Source: CAYXBG01 sp964463145 (GTDB taxonomy: Bacteria; Acidobacteriota; UBA6911; RPQK01; CBDAPI01). Taken from it: DNA of 15,623 nt. The number at the start of each line of letters is the position of its first letter. Within the stretch, counting starts at the first letter, position 1. This document shows positions 1 through 7,650 of this stretch, piece after piece. The notes under the pieces were generated by a model. That model worked only from the letters and a program-made list of their open reading frames with translations, was not told the DNA's origin and searched no databases. The translations under genes and the position numbers were made by a program. The stretch is from assembly GCA_964463145.1 (NCBI GenBank), contig CAYXBG010000036.1, forward strand, positions 1-15,623, read 5' to 3'.

Positions 1-982
1 CTTTCTCCCAGGCTACGACCGGATTCGTTAAAATGCCCACATCTTCTATTTCACATTCCATGACATCACCCGGCTTTAGAAACCAGGCTTCCGGGTCTTC
101 GCTGAAGGCAGCCACTCCCGAAACAGTCCCTGTAGATACTACATCACCAGCACTGTAACCCATGGCTGAATAGTGGGAGAGTATCTCAGGGATCGTCACT
201 GACATCCTACTGGAATGAGATGTTTGCCGAACTTCCCCATTAACTCTCAGCTCCATAGCCAAGTTGTGGGGATCCTTAACCTCATCGACTGTAACAATAT
301 GAGGACCCAAAGGGCAAAATGTATCGATGGCCTTACAGTAACTGAAAACACCTGACTCCATTTCACGTCTCTGTATATCTCGGGCTGTGATGTCATTAAA
401 AATGACGAAGCCTCCAATGTAATCCTCGGCTTCCTCAGGCGAAAAATAACTCCCACTTTTCTTTAGAACAACCGCTAACTCTAATTCGTAGTCGAGTTCT
501 CTGGTGAGATGCTGAGGGAATACGACTGGTTCTCCTGGACCGATGATAGCGTCAACGTTTTGGAAGAAAACAATCCAGGGCCGAACAGGATGTGAGAACC
601 CTGACCGCTCGGCCTCCACATGATGCTCCCGAAAATTACCGGCGGTGTGGAAAAACTTCCGCGGCACAATAGGGGCTTTTATCTGAACCTCTTCGACCGG
701 AAAGCAAACTTGCTCTCCGTTAGGCCCAACTACGTCTGTCCCCTGCCCTTTAATCCACTCCAGTGCTTCCTTTGCTGCATTTAGACTGGAGTCGCCTCCT
801 TCAAATAACGACACCATGTCAGCAGGTACTATTGCATCGGCCAATCTATAAAAGGCTGGTTCATTAGATACATCTCTGTGATAGAGGGCCGAGGCTAAAT
901 TCAGGTCGAAAACCCGGCCAGAGTCGGTGAGAGCCCCAATTCTTCGCTCAGTTGGGCTAGCTTGATAAGAAACAAGTCGCAT
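1..982 (-). CDS. Fumarylacetoacetate hydrolase (FAH) family protein, 3' end cut by window edge
   Basis: The frame is open from the ATG at 982-980 to the left edge, giving 327 residues without a stop. The C-terminal FAH fold is clear. It has the metal-site motif LDYELELAVV (about 163-172, with E166 and E168), then GFVIFNDITARDIQ (about 191-204, with D197), then KAIDTFCPLGP (about 217-227) and STGTVSGV (about 283-290). The first 100 residues form the variable N-terminal domain seen in longer family members. The family uses a divalent metal to hydrolyse C-C bonds in beta-diketo acids, or to hydrate or decarboxylate related keto acids, in aromatic catabolism. Length is near the family's usual 320-330, so probably only a few codons are missing. 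It is transcribed away from the transporter operon and shares its upstream region. Family assignment is secure; substrate is unknown. Confidence 0.9.
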   Translation of the reverse strand, partial: MRLVSYQASPTERRIGALTDSGRVFDLNLASALYHRDVSNEPAFYRLADAIVPADMVSLFEGGDSSLNAAKEALEWIKGQGTDVVGPNGEQVCFPVEEVQIKAPIVPRKFFHTAGNFREHHVEAERSGFSHPVRPWIVFFQNVDAIIGPGEPVVFPQHLTRELDYELELAVVLKKSGSYFSPEEAEDYIGGFVIFNDITARDIQRREMESGVFSYCKAIDTFCPLGPHIVTVDEVKDPHNLAMELRVNGEVRQTSHSSRMSVTIPEILSHYSAMGYSAGDVVSTGTVSGVAAFSEDPEAWFLKPGDVMECEIEDVGILTNPVVAWEK

Positions 983-1002
983 AATATCCCGCCTAGTATG
1001 GT

Positions 1003-1018
1003 TACAATTCTAGTTGTA
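1003..1018. promoter_or_regulatory. Inverted repeat TACAA-N6-TTGTA, possible operator
   Basis: The sequence is TACAATTCTAGTTGTA: perfect 5-bp arms around a 6-base centre. It lies just downstream of the predicted FAH transcription start, where a bound repressor could block transcription. No regulator gene is visible in the window. A chance occurrence is possible because the arms are short. Confidence 0.3.
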
Positions 1019-1028
1019 TAGGTGGCGC

Positions 1029-1057
1029 AGTTTATTGACAAAGCGTTCAGGTGTCAA
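1029..1057 (-). promoter_or_regulatory. Candidate sigma70-type promoter for the FAH gene
   Basis: On the minus strand there is a perfect -35 hexamer TTGACA at 1057-1052. A 17-base spacer separates it from TAAACT at 1034-1029, which matches 4 of 6 positions of TATAAT. Transcription would start near 1022, about 40 bases before the FAH ATG. Prediction only. Confidence 0.4.
1035..1057. repeat. Inverted repeat TTGACA-N11-TGTCAA in the divergent promoter region
   Basis: Perfect 6-bp arms at 1035-1040 and 1052-1057 with an 11-base spacer. The right arm doubles as the -35 hexamer of the predicted FAH promoter, so a protein binding this repeat would control access to that promoter. It could also be coincidental, because TTGACA is itself a -35 consensus. 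Confidence 0.3.
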
Positions 1058-1105
1058 CGTTCCCGGGGACATCTACTTACTCAACAACGCAAGATGGTCG
1101 TAACC

Positions 1106-1133
1106 TTGACTGTCTTTTATCCCTCAGGATAAT
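1106..1133 (+). promoter_or_regulatory. Candidate sigma70-type promoter for the transporter/hydroxylase operon
   Basis: TTGACT at 1106-1111 (5 of 6 matches) and GATAAT at 1128-1133 (5 of 6) are separated by 16 bases. The predicted start is near 1140, leaving a leader of about 90 bases before the ATG at 1228. The promoter lies inside the longest possible reading frame (from 1051), which supports the shorter start. Prediction only. Confidence 0.45.
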
Positions 1134-1227
1134 TTGCTATGTTTCGTCTGACATGTCCCAATCCTTCCCAGAGAGACTGTTGCGGTGTTTCATGTACTGT
1201 ATAACTATCGGGGTAAGGCAAATAGGA

Positions 1228-2184
1228 ATGTGGTCACGAGGATTGCTAATTCTAAGCCTTGTCCTGGGATTCGGATGTCGTCTTCCGGATCATCCAGACC
1301 AGGAGCTAGTTCTCCGGACCGGCACATTTTCGTTCCCCTCACTGGCATCGGTCATGATCTCGATCGTGCGGGAGAAACAATTCGACAAAGCAAATGGGTT
1401 CCGTCTGGCAGTCCATGAGTACGGCAATGTAGCGGCTTATTATGCAGGTTTGGTTACCGGTGAAGTAGATACAATTGCCGGAGGAATACACGTGTCCTGG
1501 CAGATGCGTCAGCAAGGTGTTCCAATAGAAGCAACCAACACCTTCGCAACGCTGGCTTCACTTGTAGTCATTACTTCTGATCCCACTGTCTCTAATCTTT
1601 CTGATCTACGTGGGAAAAGCTTGGCAGCCGATCTAAGTTCCTCCGAATTTCACATACTGCGTTTGGTAGCTGGAGCACAAGGCTTGAATTTGGACGAGGA
1701 GGTAAGTGTTGTTCAAGCCTCCCCAACTGTCGCCAGAGCTCACCTGAAAAGCGGAGAAGTTTCTGCCATCTTGATTTTTGAGCCCCTTGCTAGTCTAGCT
1801 CTCGCTCAGAACCCTTCCTACCGCCCAATTTTTACTGCGGCTGAAAGTTGGAAGGAAATCGCCGAAGGCACCGGTTGGCTACTCATGTCTCTAGTCCGAG
1901 AGGACTGGCTGAAAAAAAATCCGGGAGGAGCAAACCAGTGGATCATTTCCTTAAGGGAGGCCGCAGCCTTCCTCAGAGAACAGCCGGCTGCTAGTGATAT
2001 AATTGTGAGCAAAGCACTGAATATCCCTCAGGGCGTCTTACTGAAAGCCCTACAGGAGGGACGCATCGAATTCCAAATCCAACCAGCCAGTCAACAACGA
2101 GAAAGTTTATTGGAGATGCTTCGAATGACCGCGGACCAATCCAAAACCGAGCTTTCAGACTCAGGACTGATACCAATTGAGTGA
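1228..2184 (+). CDS. ABC transporter substrate-binding lipoprotein, NMT1/NitT-TauT type
   Basis: This is a periplasmic or surface binding protein of the NMT1/SsuA/TauA class, the ligand-capturing part of an importer whose permease and ATPase follow directly. The frame is open from 1051. I chose the ATG at 1228 because it starts a signal peptide (a charged MWSRG followed by a hydrophobic LLILSLVLGFG stretch ending at C17), has AAGG at 1215-1218, and lies downstream of a good promoter. The predicted product is 318 residues, usual for the family. The lipobox GFGC is not canonical (Gly at -3), so lipid attachment is likely but not certain. Family traits include the early G-E-V-D-T segment followed by GVPIEATNTF, and the L-R-G-K-S-L-A motif that follows a conserved SDLR stretch. 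The stop overlaps the permease start by 8 bases. The ligand cannot be read from sequence. Confidence 0.85.
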   Translation: MWSRGLLILSLVLGFGCRLPDHPDQELVLRTGTFSFPSLASVMISIVREKQFDKANGFRLAVHEYGNVAAYYAGLVTGEVDTIAGGIHVSWQMRQQGVPIEATNTFATLASLVVITSDPTVSNLSDLRGKSLAADLSSSEFHILRLVAGAQGLNLDEEVSVVQASPTVARAHLKSGEVSAILIFEPLASLALAQNPSYRPIFTAAESWKEIAEGTGWLLMSLVREDWLKKNPGGANQWIISLREAAAFLREQPAASDIIVSKALNIPQGVLLKALQEGRIEFQIQPASQQRESLLEMLRMTADQSKTELSDSGLIPIE

Positions 2185-2974
2185 TCTCGAAGCCGAAACC
2201 ACGGTACTATCCTCTCGGGTTGCAGAGACCGCTCGGCTAAGCCCCAAAAAAATCAATCTAGAGGCCACCATAGCCCTCGGAAGCCTAGCCCTCGGTTGGC
2301 AGATTCTGGCTCTACTAACCCCCGATTTCGTGATACCTGGCTGGGAGGTAATCTTCCGACACATCCTAGAACTAAAACCCTCTTGGATTGCGTTAACCAC
2401 CCTACGTGTCTTTGTTGCCATTATGTTCTCATTCGTCGTCGGATTTTCTGCCGCGATATTGCTAGACACCTCTCCCCGTCTGCAGCGATACGCAGACCCA
2501 CTTCTGAACGTGGTAATGGCCGTCCCAGTAATTTGTTGGATCCTTTTTGCGGTCTTATGGTTTAGAGGTGTCGAGTTCCGGATCTTCTTTGTTCTCTTCG
2601 TCGTTTGTTGCCCAGTTTTTCTTGTAGATATGCTCAATGGCATGAAGGGCATCCCGACCGATTGGAAAGAGATGGTTCATTCTCTTCGCCCTAAAAAGCT
2701 CCAGTACTTTCAGAAACTCACCCTGCCTGCCGTGTTACCGGCAGCCCTAACCAGCTGGAAGGTCAATCTGAGTCTAGCAATTCGTGTCGTGACCATTGCT
2801 GAATTAGTCGGAGCCACCTCGGGAATTGGTTATGGACTCGTAGTAGCTCAAGGCCAGTTCTCTATAGCAGATATTTTTGCCTGGACTTTGGTGCTTGTGG
2901 CAATTTTATTACTAACCCAGTTTTGCATTTCTTATCTGGAAAATCGATTTCTTAGTTGGCGGGATATTGCATGA
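2177..2974 (+). CDS. ABC transporter permease, SsuC/TauC-like
   Basis: A 265-residue inner-membrane permease of the binding-protein-dependent transport family. About six hydrophobic segments are visible (roughly 31-48, 75-96, 110-128, 135-152, 197-222 and 236-255). The cytoplasmic EAA-type loop, which contacts the ATPase, is at about 165-192 and includes the characteristic L-T-L-P-A-V-L-P-A sequence. The start is a TTG at 2177, overlapping the binding-protein stop by 8 bases, so translation is probably coupled; GGA at 2164-2166 could serve as a weak ribosome site. The gene ends in an ATGA overlap with the ATPase. Close family relatives carry taurine, sulfonates, nitrate, pyrimidine precursors or aromatic acids, so the family does not fix the substrate. 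Confidence 0.9.
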   Translation: MSDLEAETTVLSSRVAETARLSPKKINLEATIALGSLALGWQILALLTPDFVIPGWEVIFRHILELKPSWIALTTLRVFVAIMFSFVVGFSAAILLDTSPRLQRYADPLLNVVMAVPVICWILFAVLWFRGVEFRIFFVLFVVCCPVFLVDMLNGMKGIPTDWKEMVHSLRPKKLQYFQKLTLPAVLPAALTSWKVNLSLAIRVVTIAELVGATSGIGYGLVVAQGQFSIADIFAWTLVLVAILLLTQFCISYLENRFLSWRDIA

Positions 2975-3795
2975 ACAACCGCAGATCCGGCACCTCAACA
3001 ATCAGTGCTGACAATTATGCTGCCATTCAGGTTTGCCGTCTTAAAAAAACCTTTGAGCGCCGTAGCGATGGGCAAACCATCGTCTCAATCGACTGTCTCG
3101 ACCTTGTCGTACCTTCTGGAGAGGTTCTTTTCATCGTAGGGCCGACAGGCTGTGGGAAATCTACCCTACTTAGCTTATTGTCGGGGTTAGAATCACCTAC
3201 CTCCGGAGAAGTAGTAATAGCGGGCCAAAAGCCCGGCATTCATCATGATCACCTGAATGGCAGCTTAGGCATTATCTTTCAACAAGACAGATTACTGCCC
3301 TGGCGAACAGCCTTGCAAAATGTCGAGATTGGACTAGAAATAGCCGGTGTAAACAAAACACGTCGAGTCGAGTTGGCTCAGAACTGGTTATATAAATTGG
3401 GCCTAAAGGGTTTCGAAAATTCTTATCCCAGAGAGCTCTCCGGGGGTATGCGTCAACGAGTAGCAATGGCCCGCACCTTTGCCCTTGAACCCAAAATTCT
3501 ACTTGGAGACGAAGTCTTCAGCCAGCTGGATAAGATAACCAGCCAAAAATTGGGTGCGGACTTTCACCTTTTTGCCAGAGAACAAGAAATGACTGTTATC
3601 CTCGTCACACATCAACTCGAAGAAGCGATCCAATTCGGAGACCGTGTAGTCGTCATGGGGAAATACGCTAAGGTACTACTCGATGTTTCTATCCAAGGTG
3701 TTAAGGATAAAGAGGAAGCCAGTACCTTATGTGAGAAAATTGAAGATGTCATGCGCCAAGAAGACACTCCGGTTTCCAGGCAAAAAGATAAGTGA
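2971..3795 (+). CDS. ABC transporter ATP-binding protein, SsuB/TauB-like
   Basis: The energising ATPase of the importer, 274 residues from the ATG at 2971. That ATG forms the classic ATGA overlap with the permease stop; a TTG at 2956 is in frame but less likely. Visible motifs are Walker A GPTGCGKST (57-65), the Q-loop around Q104/Q105 followed by D-R-L-L-P-W, signature LSGGMRQRVAMAR (156-168), Walker B and catalytic glutamate ILLGDE (176-181), and the H-loop histidine H214 in VTHQLEEA. The stretch after the catalytic Glu reads V-F-S-Q-L-D where the family normally has P-F-x-A-L-D, so the usual proline is valine. All residues needed for hydrolysis are present, so it should be active. An 89-base gap separates it from the hydroxylase genes. 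Confidence 0.92.
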   Translation: MNNRRSGTSTISADNYAAIQVCRLKKTFERRSDGQTIVSIDCLDLVVPSGEVLFIVGPTGCGKSTLLSLLSGLESPTSGEVVIAGQKPGIHHDHLNGSLGIIFQQDRLLPWRTALQNVEIGLEIAGVNKTRRVELAQNWLYKLGLKGFENSYPRELSGGMRQRVAMARTFALEPKILLGDEVFSQLDKITSQKLGADFHLFAREQEMTVILVTHQLEEAIQFGDRVVVMGKYAKVLLDVSIQGVKDKEEASTLCEKIEDVMRQEDTPVSRQKDK

Positions 3796-3874
3796 TGTGG
3801 CCTGCCTTCTAACAGCTAGGTCTCATCCATTGAAAAAGCTTCAATTTATGGTAACCTCTGAGTACCTTAAAACT

Positions 3875-3878
3875 GGAG
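3875..3878 (+). promoter_or_regulatory. Ribosome binding site GGAG fixing the TTG start at 3885
   Basis: GGAG lies six bases before the TTG at 3885. No ATG in this frame lies near the expected N-terminus, so this site decides the start. Confidence 0.6.
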
Positions 3879-3884
3879 ACTAAA

Positions 3885-4781
3885 TTGTACCCAAGTGCTT
3901 TTCACTATCATCGAGCAAGTTCCCTGGCCGAAGCCGTTTCTATCCTCTCTGAGCTTGGGGATGATGCCAAGGTCATCGCCGGTGGCCAAAGTTTAATACC
4001 GCTTCTGAAACTGCGCCTGGCAACACCCGAACATCTCATCGACCTGGGATTCATTACCGAACTAAGTTTCATCCAAGCTGAACAAGAACGGGTCAGTATA
4101 GGAGCCTTAGCGAAACACGCCCAAATCGAGTCTTCCTCAGTAGCCAAAAGTGTCCCAATAGTCGGGGACTGTTCTTCAGGCATTGCCGACCACCAAGTCA
4201 GAAACAGAGGAACCATCGGAGGTTCTCTGGCAGAAGCTGACCCGGCAGGTGATTGGGCCCCGGTCATGCTGGTACTGGACAGCGAAATAACATGCGTATC
4301 ACCAAAAGGCGAAAGGACTCTAAGATTAACTGACTTCATCGTTGATGCCTATGCAACAGACCTGGAGGAGGACGAGTTAGTCAGTCAGGTTAGTTTTGCG
4401 GCTCCATCTTCGAGAAGCGGAGGGGCTTTCTTCGCCTTCAAACGCAGCTCCCAAGTCTATGCATCTGCTAGTGCCGCTGTGCAAATGACACTGGAAGAAG
4501 ACGGTTCTTGTAAGGATGCTCGAATAGCAATGGGCTGCGTGGGGTTAACCACAATCCAAGCCCTCGAGGCGGCTAATGAGTTGCGAGGCAAGGCACTCAA
4601 TGAGGATGTGATGGCTCGCGCAGCCGAGGCGGCGGCTAGTGAGGCAGATCCTCAGGGAGACATGCGCGGGTCAGAGGCATACAAACGATTTCTTGTCGGC
4701 AACCTTGTGAAACAGGCAATAAAGGTTGCAGTACGCCGCTGCCAGGGAGAGCAAGTGAAAGTGAGCCATTATTATGCCTGA
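3885..4781 (+). CDS. Molybdenum hydroxylase FAD-binding subunit (CoxM/XdhB-like)
   Basis: The medium, FAD-carrying subunit of a three-subunit xanthine dehydrogenase/CO dehydrogenase-type enzyme; it takes electrons from the iron-sulfur subunit. Both FAD-contact motifs are present: AGGQSLIPLL (32-41) and TIGGSLAEADPAGD (110-123), preceded by QVRNRG. The CO_deh_flav C-terminal domain follows. Length, 298 residues, is normal. The start is TTG at 3885, supported by GGAG at 3875-3878 six bases upstream and by the N-terminus M-Y-P-S-A-F-x-Y, typical of the family. The stop overlaps the next gene by 8 bases, consistent with co-translation of the complex. Confidence 0.93.
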   Translation: MYPSAFHYHRASSLAEAVSILSELGDDAKVIAGGQSLIPLLKLRLATPEHLIDLGFITELSFIQAEQERVSIGALAKHAQIESSSVAKSVPIVGDCSSGIADHQVRNRGTIGGSLAEADPAGDWAPVMLVLDSEITCVSPKGERTLRLTDFIVDAYATDLEEDELVSQVSFAAPSSRSGGAFFAFKRSSQVYASASAAVQMTLEEDGSCKDARIAMGCVGLTTIQALEAANELRGKALNEDVMARAAEAAASEADPQGDMRGSEAYKRFLVGNLVKQAIKVAVRRCQGEQVKVSHYYA

Positions 4782-5268
4782 AGACATTCAAAAGGTTGCT
4801 ATTGAGGTACAGGTCAATGGCACCAAATATAATCGTGAAGTGGAACCACGTTTGCTTCTGGTCGACTTTCTGCGCGATGACCTTCTGTTGACCGGTACGC
4901 ACATCGGGTGTGAAACGACCTACTGTGGTGCGTGTACAGTGATGCTCAATGGGGCAACTGTCAAATCCTGTACCGTACTTGCTGTGCAGGCTGATCAGGG
5001 AGAAATCCTCACCGTCGAAGGACTTATTAAAGGTGACCAACTACATCCCCTTCAGGAGGCATTTAGCGCCTGCCACGGGCTCCAATGTGGCTACTGTACG
5101 CCTGGACTTTTGATGTCATCTCTCTTCTTGCTTCAAAACAAGGCCAATCCTAGCGATTCAGAGATCCGTAAGGCAATCGCCGGCAATATATGTAGGTGTA
5201 CTGGATACCAAAACATATTCAGCTCGATCCGCAATGCTGCTGAAACAATGCGAGAGTCCAAAGACTGA
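4774..5268 (+). CDS. Molybdenum hydroxylase 2Fe-2S subunit (CoxS-like)
   Basis: The small electron-transfer subunit with two [2Fe-2S] clusters. The plant-ferredoxin-type cluster uses C46, C51 and C54 (GCETTYCGAC) with C66. The helical-domain cluster uses C105 and C108 (QCGYCTPG) and C140 and C142 (NICRCTGY). All eight cysteines are present and the length, 164 residues, is normal, so both clusters should form. The ATG overlaps the end of the FAD-subunit gene by 8 bases. The order M-S-(G)-L departs from the M-S-L order of the classical CO dehydrogenase operon by having the CoxG-like gene inside. Confidence 0.95.
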   Translation: MPEDIQKVAIEVQVNGTKYNREVEPRLLLVDFLRDDLLLTGTHIGCETTYCGACTVMLNGATVKSCTVLAVQADQGEILTVEGLIKGDQLHPLQEAFSACHGLQCGYCTPGLLMSSLFLLQNKANPSDSEIRKAIAGNICRCTGYQNIFSSIRNAAETMRESKD

Positions 5269-5277
5269 GAAACTGAA

Positions 5278-5733
5278 ATGTCTATACGTTCAAATGGAGA
5301 ATTCATCGTCCCCGGGCAGCGTCCGGATGTCCATGCCTTCCTCACCGACCCCAATCAGTTCGCTCCTCTCCTCCCCGACTTCAAAAGCCTCGAGATTGAG
5401 GATGAGAAAAGCTTCGTTGTAAAGCTTCGTGTCGGTGTATCGAATATCCGTGGTACCGCTCTAATTCGACTCGAGTTATTTGATAATAAACCTCCGGAAA
5501 AAGCGGTCTTCAAAGGTGCAGGTAAATTACCTGGTGGAGCGGCAGAACTGACGGCACAGTTCGATCTGGAAGAAACTAGTTCTGGGACTAAAGTCCATTG
5601 GCAAGGAGAAGCACAGATCGTTGGCAAAATTGCCTCTATCGCGGGAGGTCTCTTAGAACCTCTAGCCCAGAAAAACCTGCAACGTTTGATCGATGGACTT
5701 CAAAGTGCCCTGTCTAATAAACCAACTTCTTGA
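5278..5733 (+). CDS. CoxG-like SRPBCC-domain protein
   Basis: A 151-residue protein of the CoxG family (SRPBCC/START-like fold). In carboxydotrophs CoxG recruits CO dehydrogenase to the cytoplasmic membrane; homologues accompany many other molybdenum hydroxylases. Evidence is the N-terminus with G-E-F-x-V-P and a following F-L-T-D-P segment, the central F-K-G-A-G-K, and the C-terminal IASIAGGLLEPLAQKNL run (about 121-137), typical of the family. No signal peptide or membrane segment is seen. It begins 9 bases after the 2Fe-2S gene and precedes the large subunit. A membrane-docking role here is inferred from the family. Confidence 0.85.
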   Translation: MSIRSNGEFIVPGQRPDVHAFLTDPNQFAPLLPDFKSLEIEDEKSFVVKLRVGVSNIRGTALIRLELFDNKPPEKAVFKGAGKLPGGAAELTAQFDLEETSSGTKVHWQGEAQIVGKIASIAGGLLEPLAQKNLQRLIDGLQSALSNKPTS

Positions 5734-5832
5734 GGAATGCAGCGACCAAACAGGCTATCGTATGGGTCTGGACACTATTGGAAAGAACATCTATAGCGAT
5801 GAAAAGACAAGCAGCAGAAGGAGAGGCTTCTC

Positions 5833-7650
5833 GTGAGTGATACTGGTTCGACCTGGATCGGGAAACCGTTCCCCCGCAAGGAAGATGCTAGATTAATCCG
5901 AGGCGAGGGGAGGTTTGTCGATGACTTCCGCATGGCAGGTGCCTGCTATCTACAATTTGTTCGCTCACCCTATGCCCATGCCAAGGTCGTGTCAGTAGAT
6001 GTATCCAAAGCGGAGAATGCACCGGGAGTGGTTGCTACCCTAACAGGCCAAGAAATCGCAGAGATGGCGCAACCTTTCATGGAGATTGGACCTCCACCAG
6101 GAGCCGACATTATTGACTACCCGATGGCAACGGACCGGGTTCGTTACCAGGGAGAACCGGTCGCTGCTGTTATTGCCACTTCCCGCATGCAAGCAGAAGA
6201 CGCCTCAGAACTTGTAGAAGTTGAGTGTGAGATGCTGGCAGCCGTGATGGATGCAGCTCAAGCTGCTAGCGATTCTGTAATACTCCACGACACCGCCGGC
6301 ACTAACAAGATTTGGCAAGGCGTTTACGATTGGGGGGAGGTAGACAAAACCTTTGAAGAGGCAGCACATGTTGTGGAAATCGACCACCTGCATTTTCATA
6401 GATTCTCCAGCACTCCGCTGGAAAACAATGCCGTCATAGCGACTTGGGGCTATGACAAAATTCATTTTCTCTGCAACAATTCCTTCCCTACTTTTGGCAT
6501 TCAATTATTGGCCCCAGCTCTGGGTGTCCGTCTGGAGCAAATCCACGTTGAAACACATGACATTGGGGGGAGTTTTGGAATTAAAATTTCAAGTTACCCC
6601 CAGATGGCTGCGTGTGCTTACGCTTCTCGTAAGGCTGGAGGAGTCCCAGTCAAATGGATTGAAACACGCTCAGAACATATGCTTGCCAGTGGCCACGGAA
6701 ACGAACGTACTTACACCGACACACGTATAGCTCTTGATGAACAAGGACTTATATTGGCTGTCGATTCCAAGCACACAGATGACTGCGGTGCCTATCCTCG
6801 CTACGAACCTCTGGGATGTGTTATTTGGTCTCAGGTTGTCCCAGCAACCTACCGAGTAAGAAATGTACGTATAGATTTCACACAGGTCTGTACGAACAAA
6901 TGCCCTTGTGCGCCTAACCGTGGATACTCCCGGTTACAGCACTTATGGTTTATGGAGAGGGTCATTGATCTGTGCGGCCACCAACTGGGTATTCCATCAG
7001 ATGAAATGCGGTTACGCAATTACATCCAACCTTCAGAATTCCCCTACACAACTCCTAACGGTTGTGTTTACGACTCGGGTAATTACCCCAGCCTAATGGA
7101 GAAGGCTAAAGATCTGATCGGATGGGAGGAGTGGAAAGAGCGCCAGCAAGAAGCCAGGGCAGAAGGTCGTCTTCTAGGGATTGGAATTGGTACTACCCTT
7201 GATTCTGGGACAAACAATTTCGGGCAATCTCAAATCGTTAATCCTCATGCACCCTTCTCTGGGAACTCGGAGGCGGCTAATATCAAAGTTGACATGGATG
7301 GGCAGCTTGTTGTCAGTCTGGGTAGCGTTCCTCAGGGACAAGGACACGAAACCACCACTGCACAATTGGTGGCTGACGAGTTGAATATCCACCCCGATAT
7401 GGTAGTAGTCCGGACCGGGTTCAATACTGAATGGAACACATATACCGGACACTCTGGAACCTACGCCAGCCAGTTCGCGGTAACCGGTCTTTCAGCAGTC
7501 CACGGAGCTGTTCAGAAACTCAAGAAGGAACTGCTGGCTTTGGCAGCCTTGGCTTTGGAAGCAGAAATTTCAGAACTTGAATTCGGCAGTGGAGAACAGG
7601 GACCCGAGCTACGCGTCAAAGGATCAGACAAGAAGAATTGCGTGAGATGA
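5833..7650 (+). CDS. Molybdenum hydroxylase large subunit (CoxL/XdhA-like), N-terminal three quarters, frameshifted
   Basis: The molybdopterin-cytosine-dinucleotide-binding catalytic subunit. The GTG start at 5833 has AAGGAG at 5818-5823 nine bases upstream. The N-terminus GKPFPRKEDARLIRGEGRFVDD (from about 10) is typical. The first domain runs to about 135, then the Mo-binding domains. Visible motifs are GGSFGIK (245-251) and GQGHETTTAQ (502-511), which contact the cofactor. The substrate loop reads NKCPCAPNRGYSR (355-367). The CO dehydrogenase motif with its selenated cysteine is absent, so this is not a form I CO dehydrogenase. The frame ends at 7650 after residue 605. The missing C-terminal part continues in the next-but-one frame from about 7635. 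One extra base there gives a continuous 796-residue protein of normal length. Confidence 0.9.
   Translation: MSDTGSTWIGKPFPRKEDARLIRGEGRFVDDFRMAGACYLQFVRSPYAHAKVVSVDVSKAENAPGVVATLTGQEIAEMAQPFMEIGPPPGADIIDYPMATDRVRYQGEPVAAVIATSRMQAEDASELVEVECEMLAAVMDAAQAASDSVILHDTAGTNKIWQGVYDWGEVDKTFEEAAHVVEIDHLHFHRFSSTPLENNAVIATWGYDKIHFLCNNSFPTFGIQLLAPALGVRLEQIHVETHDIGGSFGIKISSYPQMAACAYASRKAGGVPVKWIETRSEHMLASGHGNERTYTDTRIALDEQGLILAVDSKHTDDCGAYPRYEPLGCVIWSQVVPATYRVRNVRIDFTQVCTNKCPCAPNRGYSRLQHLWFMERVIDLCGHQLGIPSDEMRLRNYIQPSEFPYTTPNGCVYDSGNYPSLMEKAKDLIGWEEWKERQQEARAEGRLLGIGIGTTLDSGTNNFGQSQIVNPHAPFSGNSEAANIKVDMDGQLVVSLGSVPQGQGHETTTAQLVADELNIHPDMVVVRTGFNTEWNTYTGHSGTYASQFAVTGLSAVHGAVQKLKKELLALAALALEAEISELEFGSGEQGPELRVKGSDKKNCVR

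Noticed and set aside
1035..1063. Plus-strand promoter using TTGACA at 1035-1040
   Set aside because: No acceptable -10 lies 15-19 bases downstream. The 1106-1133 pair is much better.
1051..1227. Longer N-terminus for the first binding protein starting at GTG 1051
   Set aside because: The extra 59 residues look unlike coding sequence of this family, precede a clear signal peptide, and overlap a good promoter. ATG 1228 with AAGG upstream is better.
2161..2652. 163-residue minus-strand open frame
   Set aside because: It lies antisense to the permease, which has clear family motifs; its translation is rich in Thr, Arg and Ser and shows no domain. It is a shadow.
3683..3883. 66-residue plus-strand frame at the end of the ATPase gene
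   Set aside because: Mostly overlaps the ATPase coding sequence in another frame, without a ribosome site or recognisable motif.
7537..7562. Short repeat of the CTTTGGCAGCCTTGGCTTTGG type
   Set aside because: It encodes a Leu-Ala-rich helix within the hydroxylase subunit and needs no other explanation.
7620..7650. Programmed -1 ribosomal frameshift in the large subunit
   Set aside because: No X-XXY-YYZ slippery heptamer and no evident downstream pseudoknot; a missing base explains the break better.
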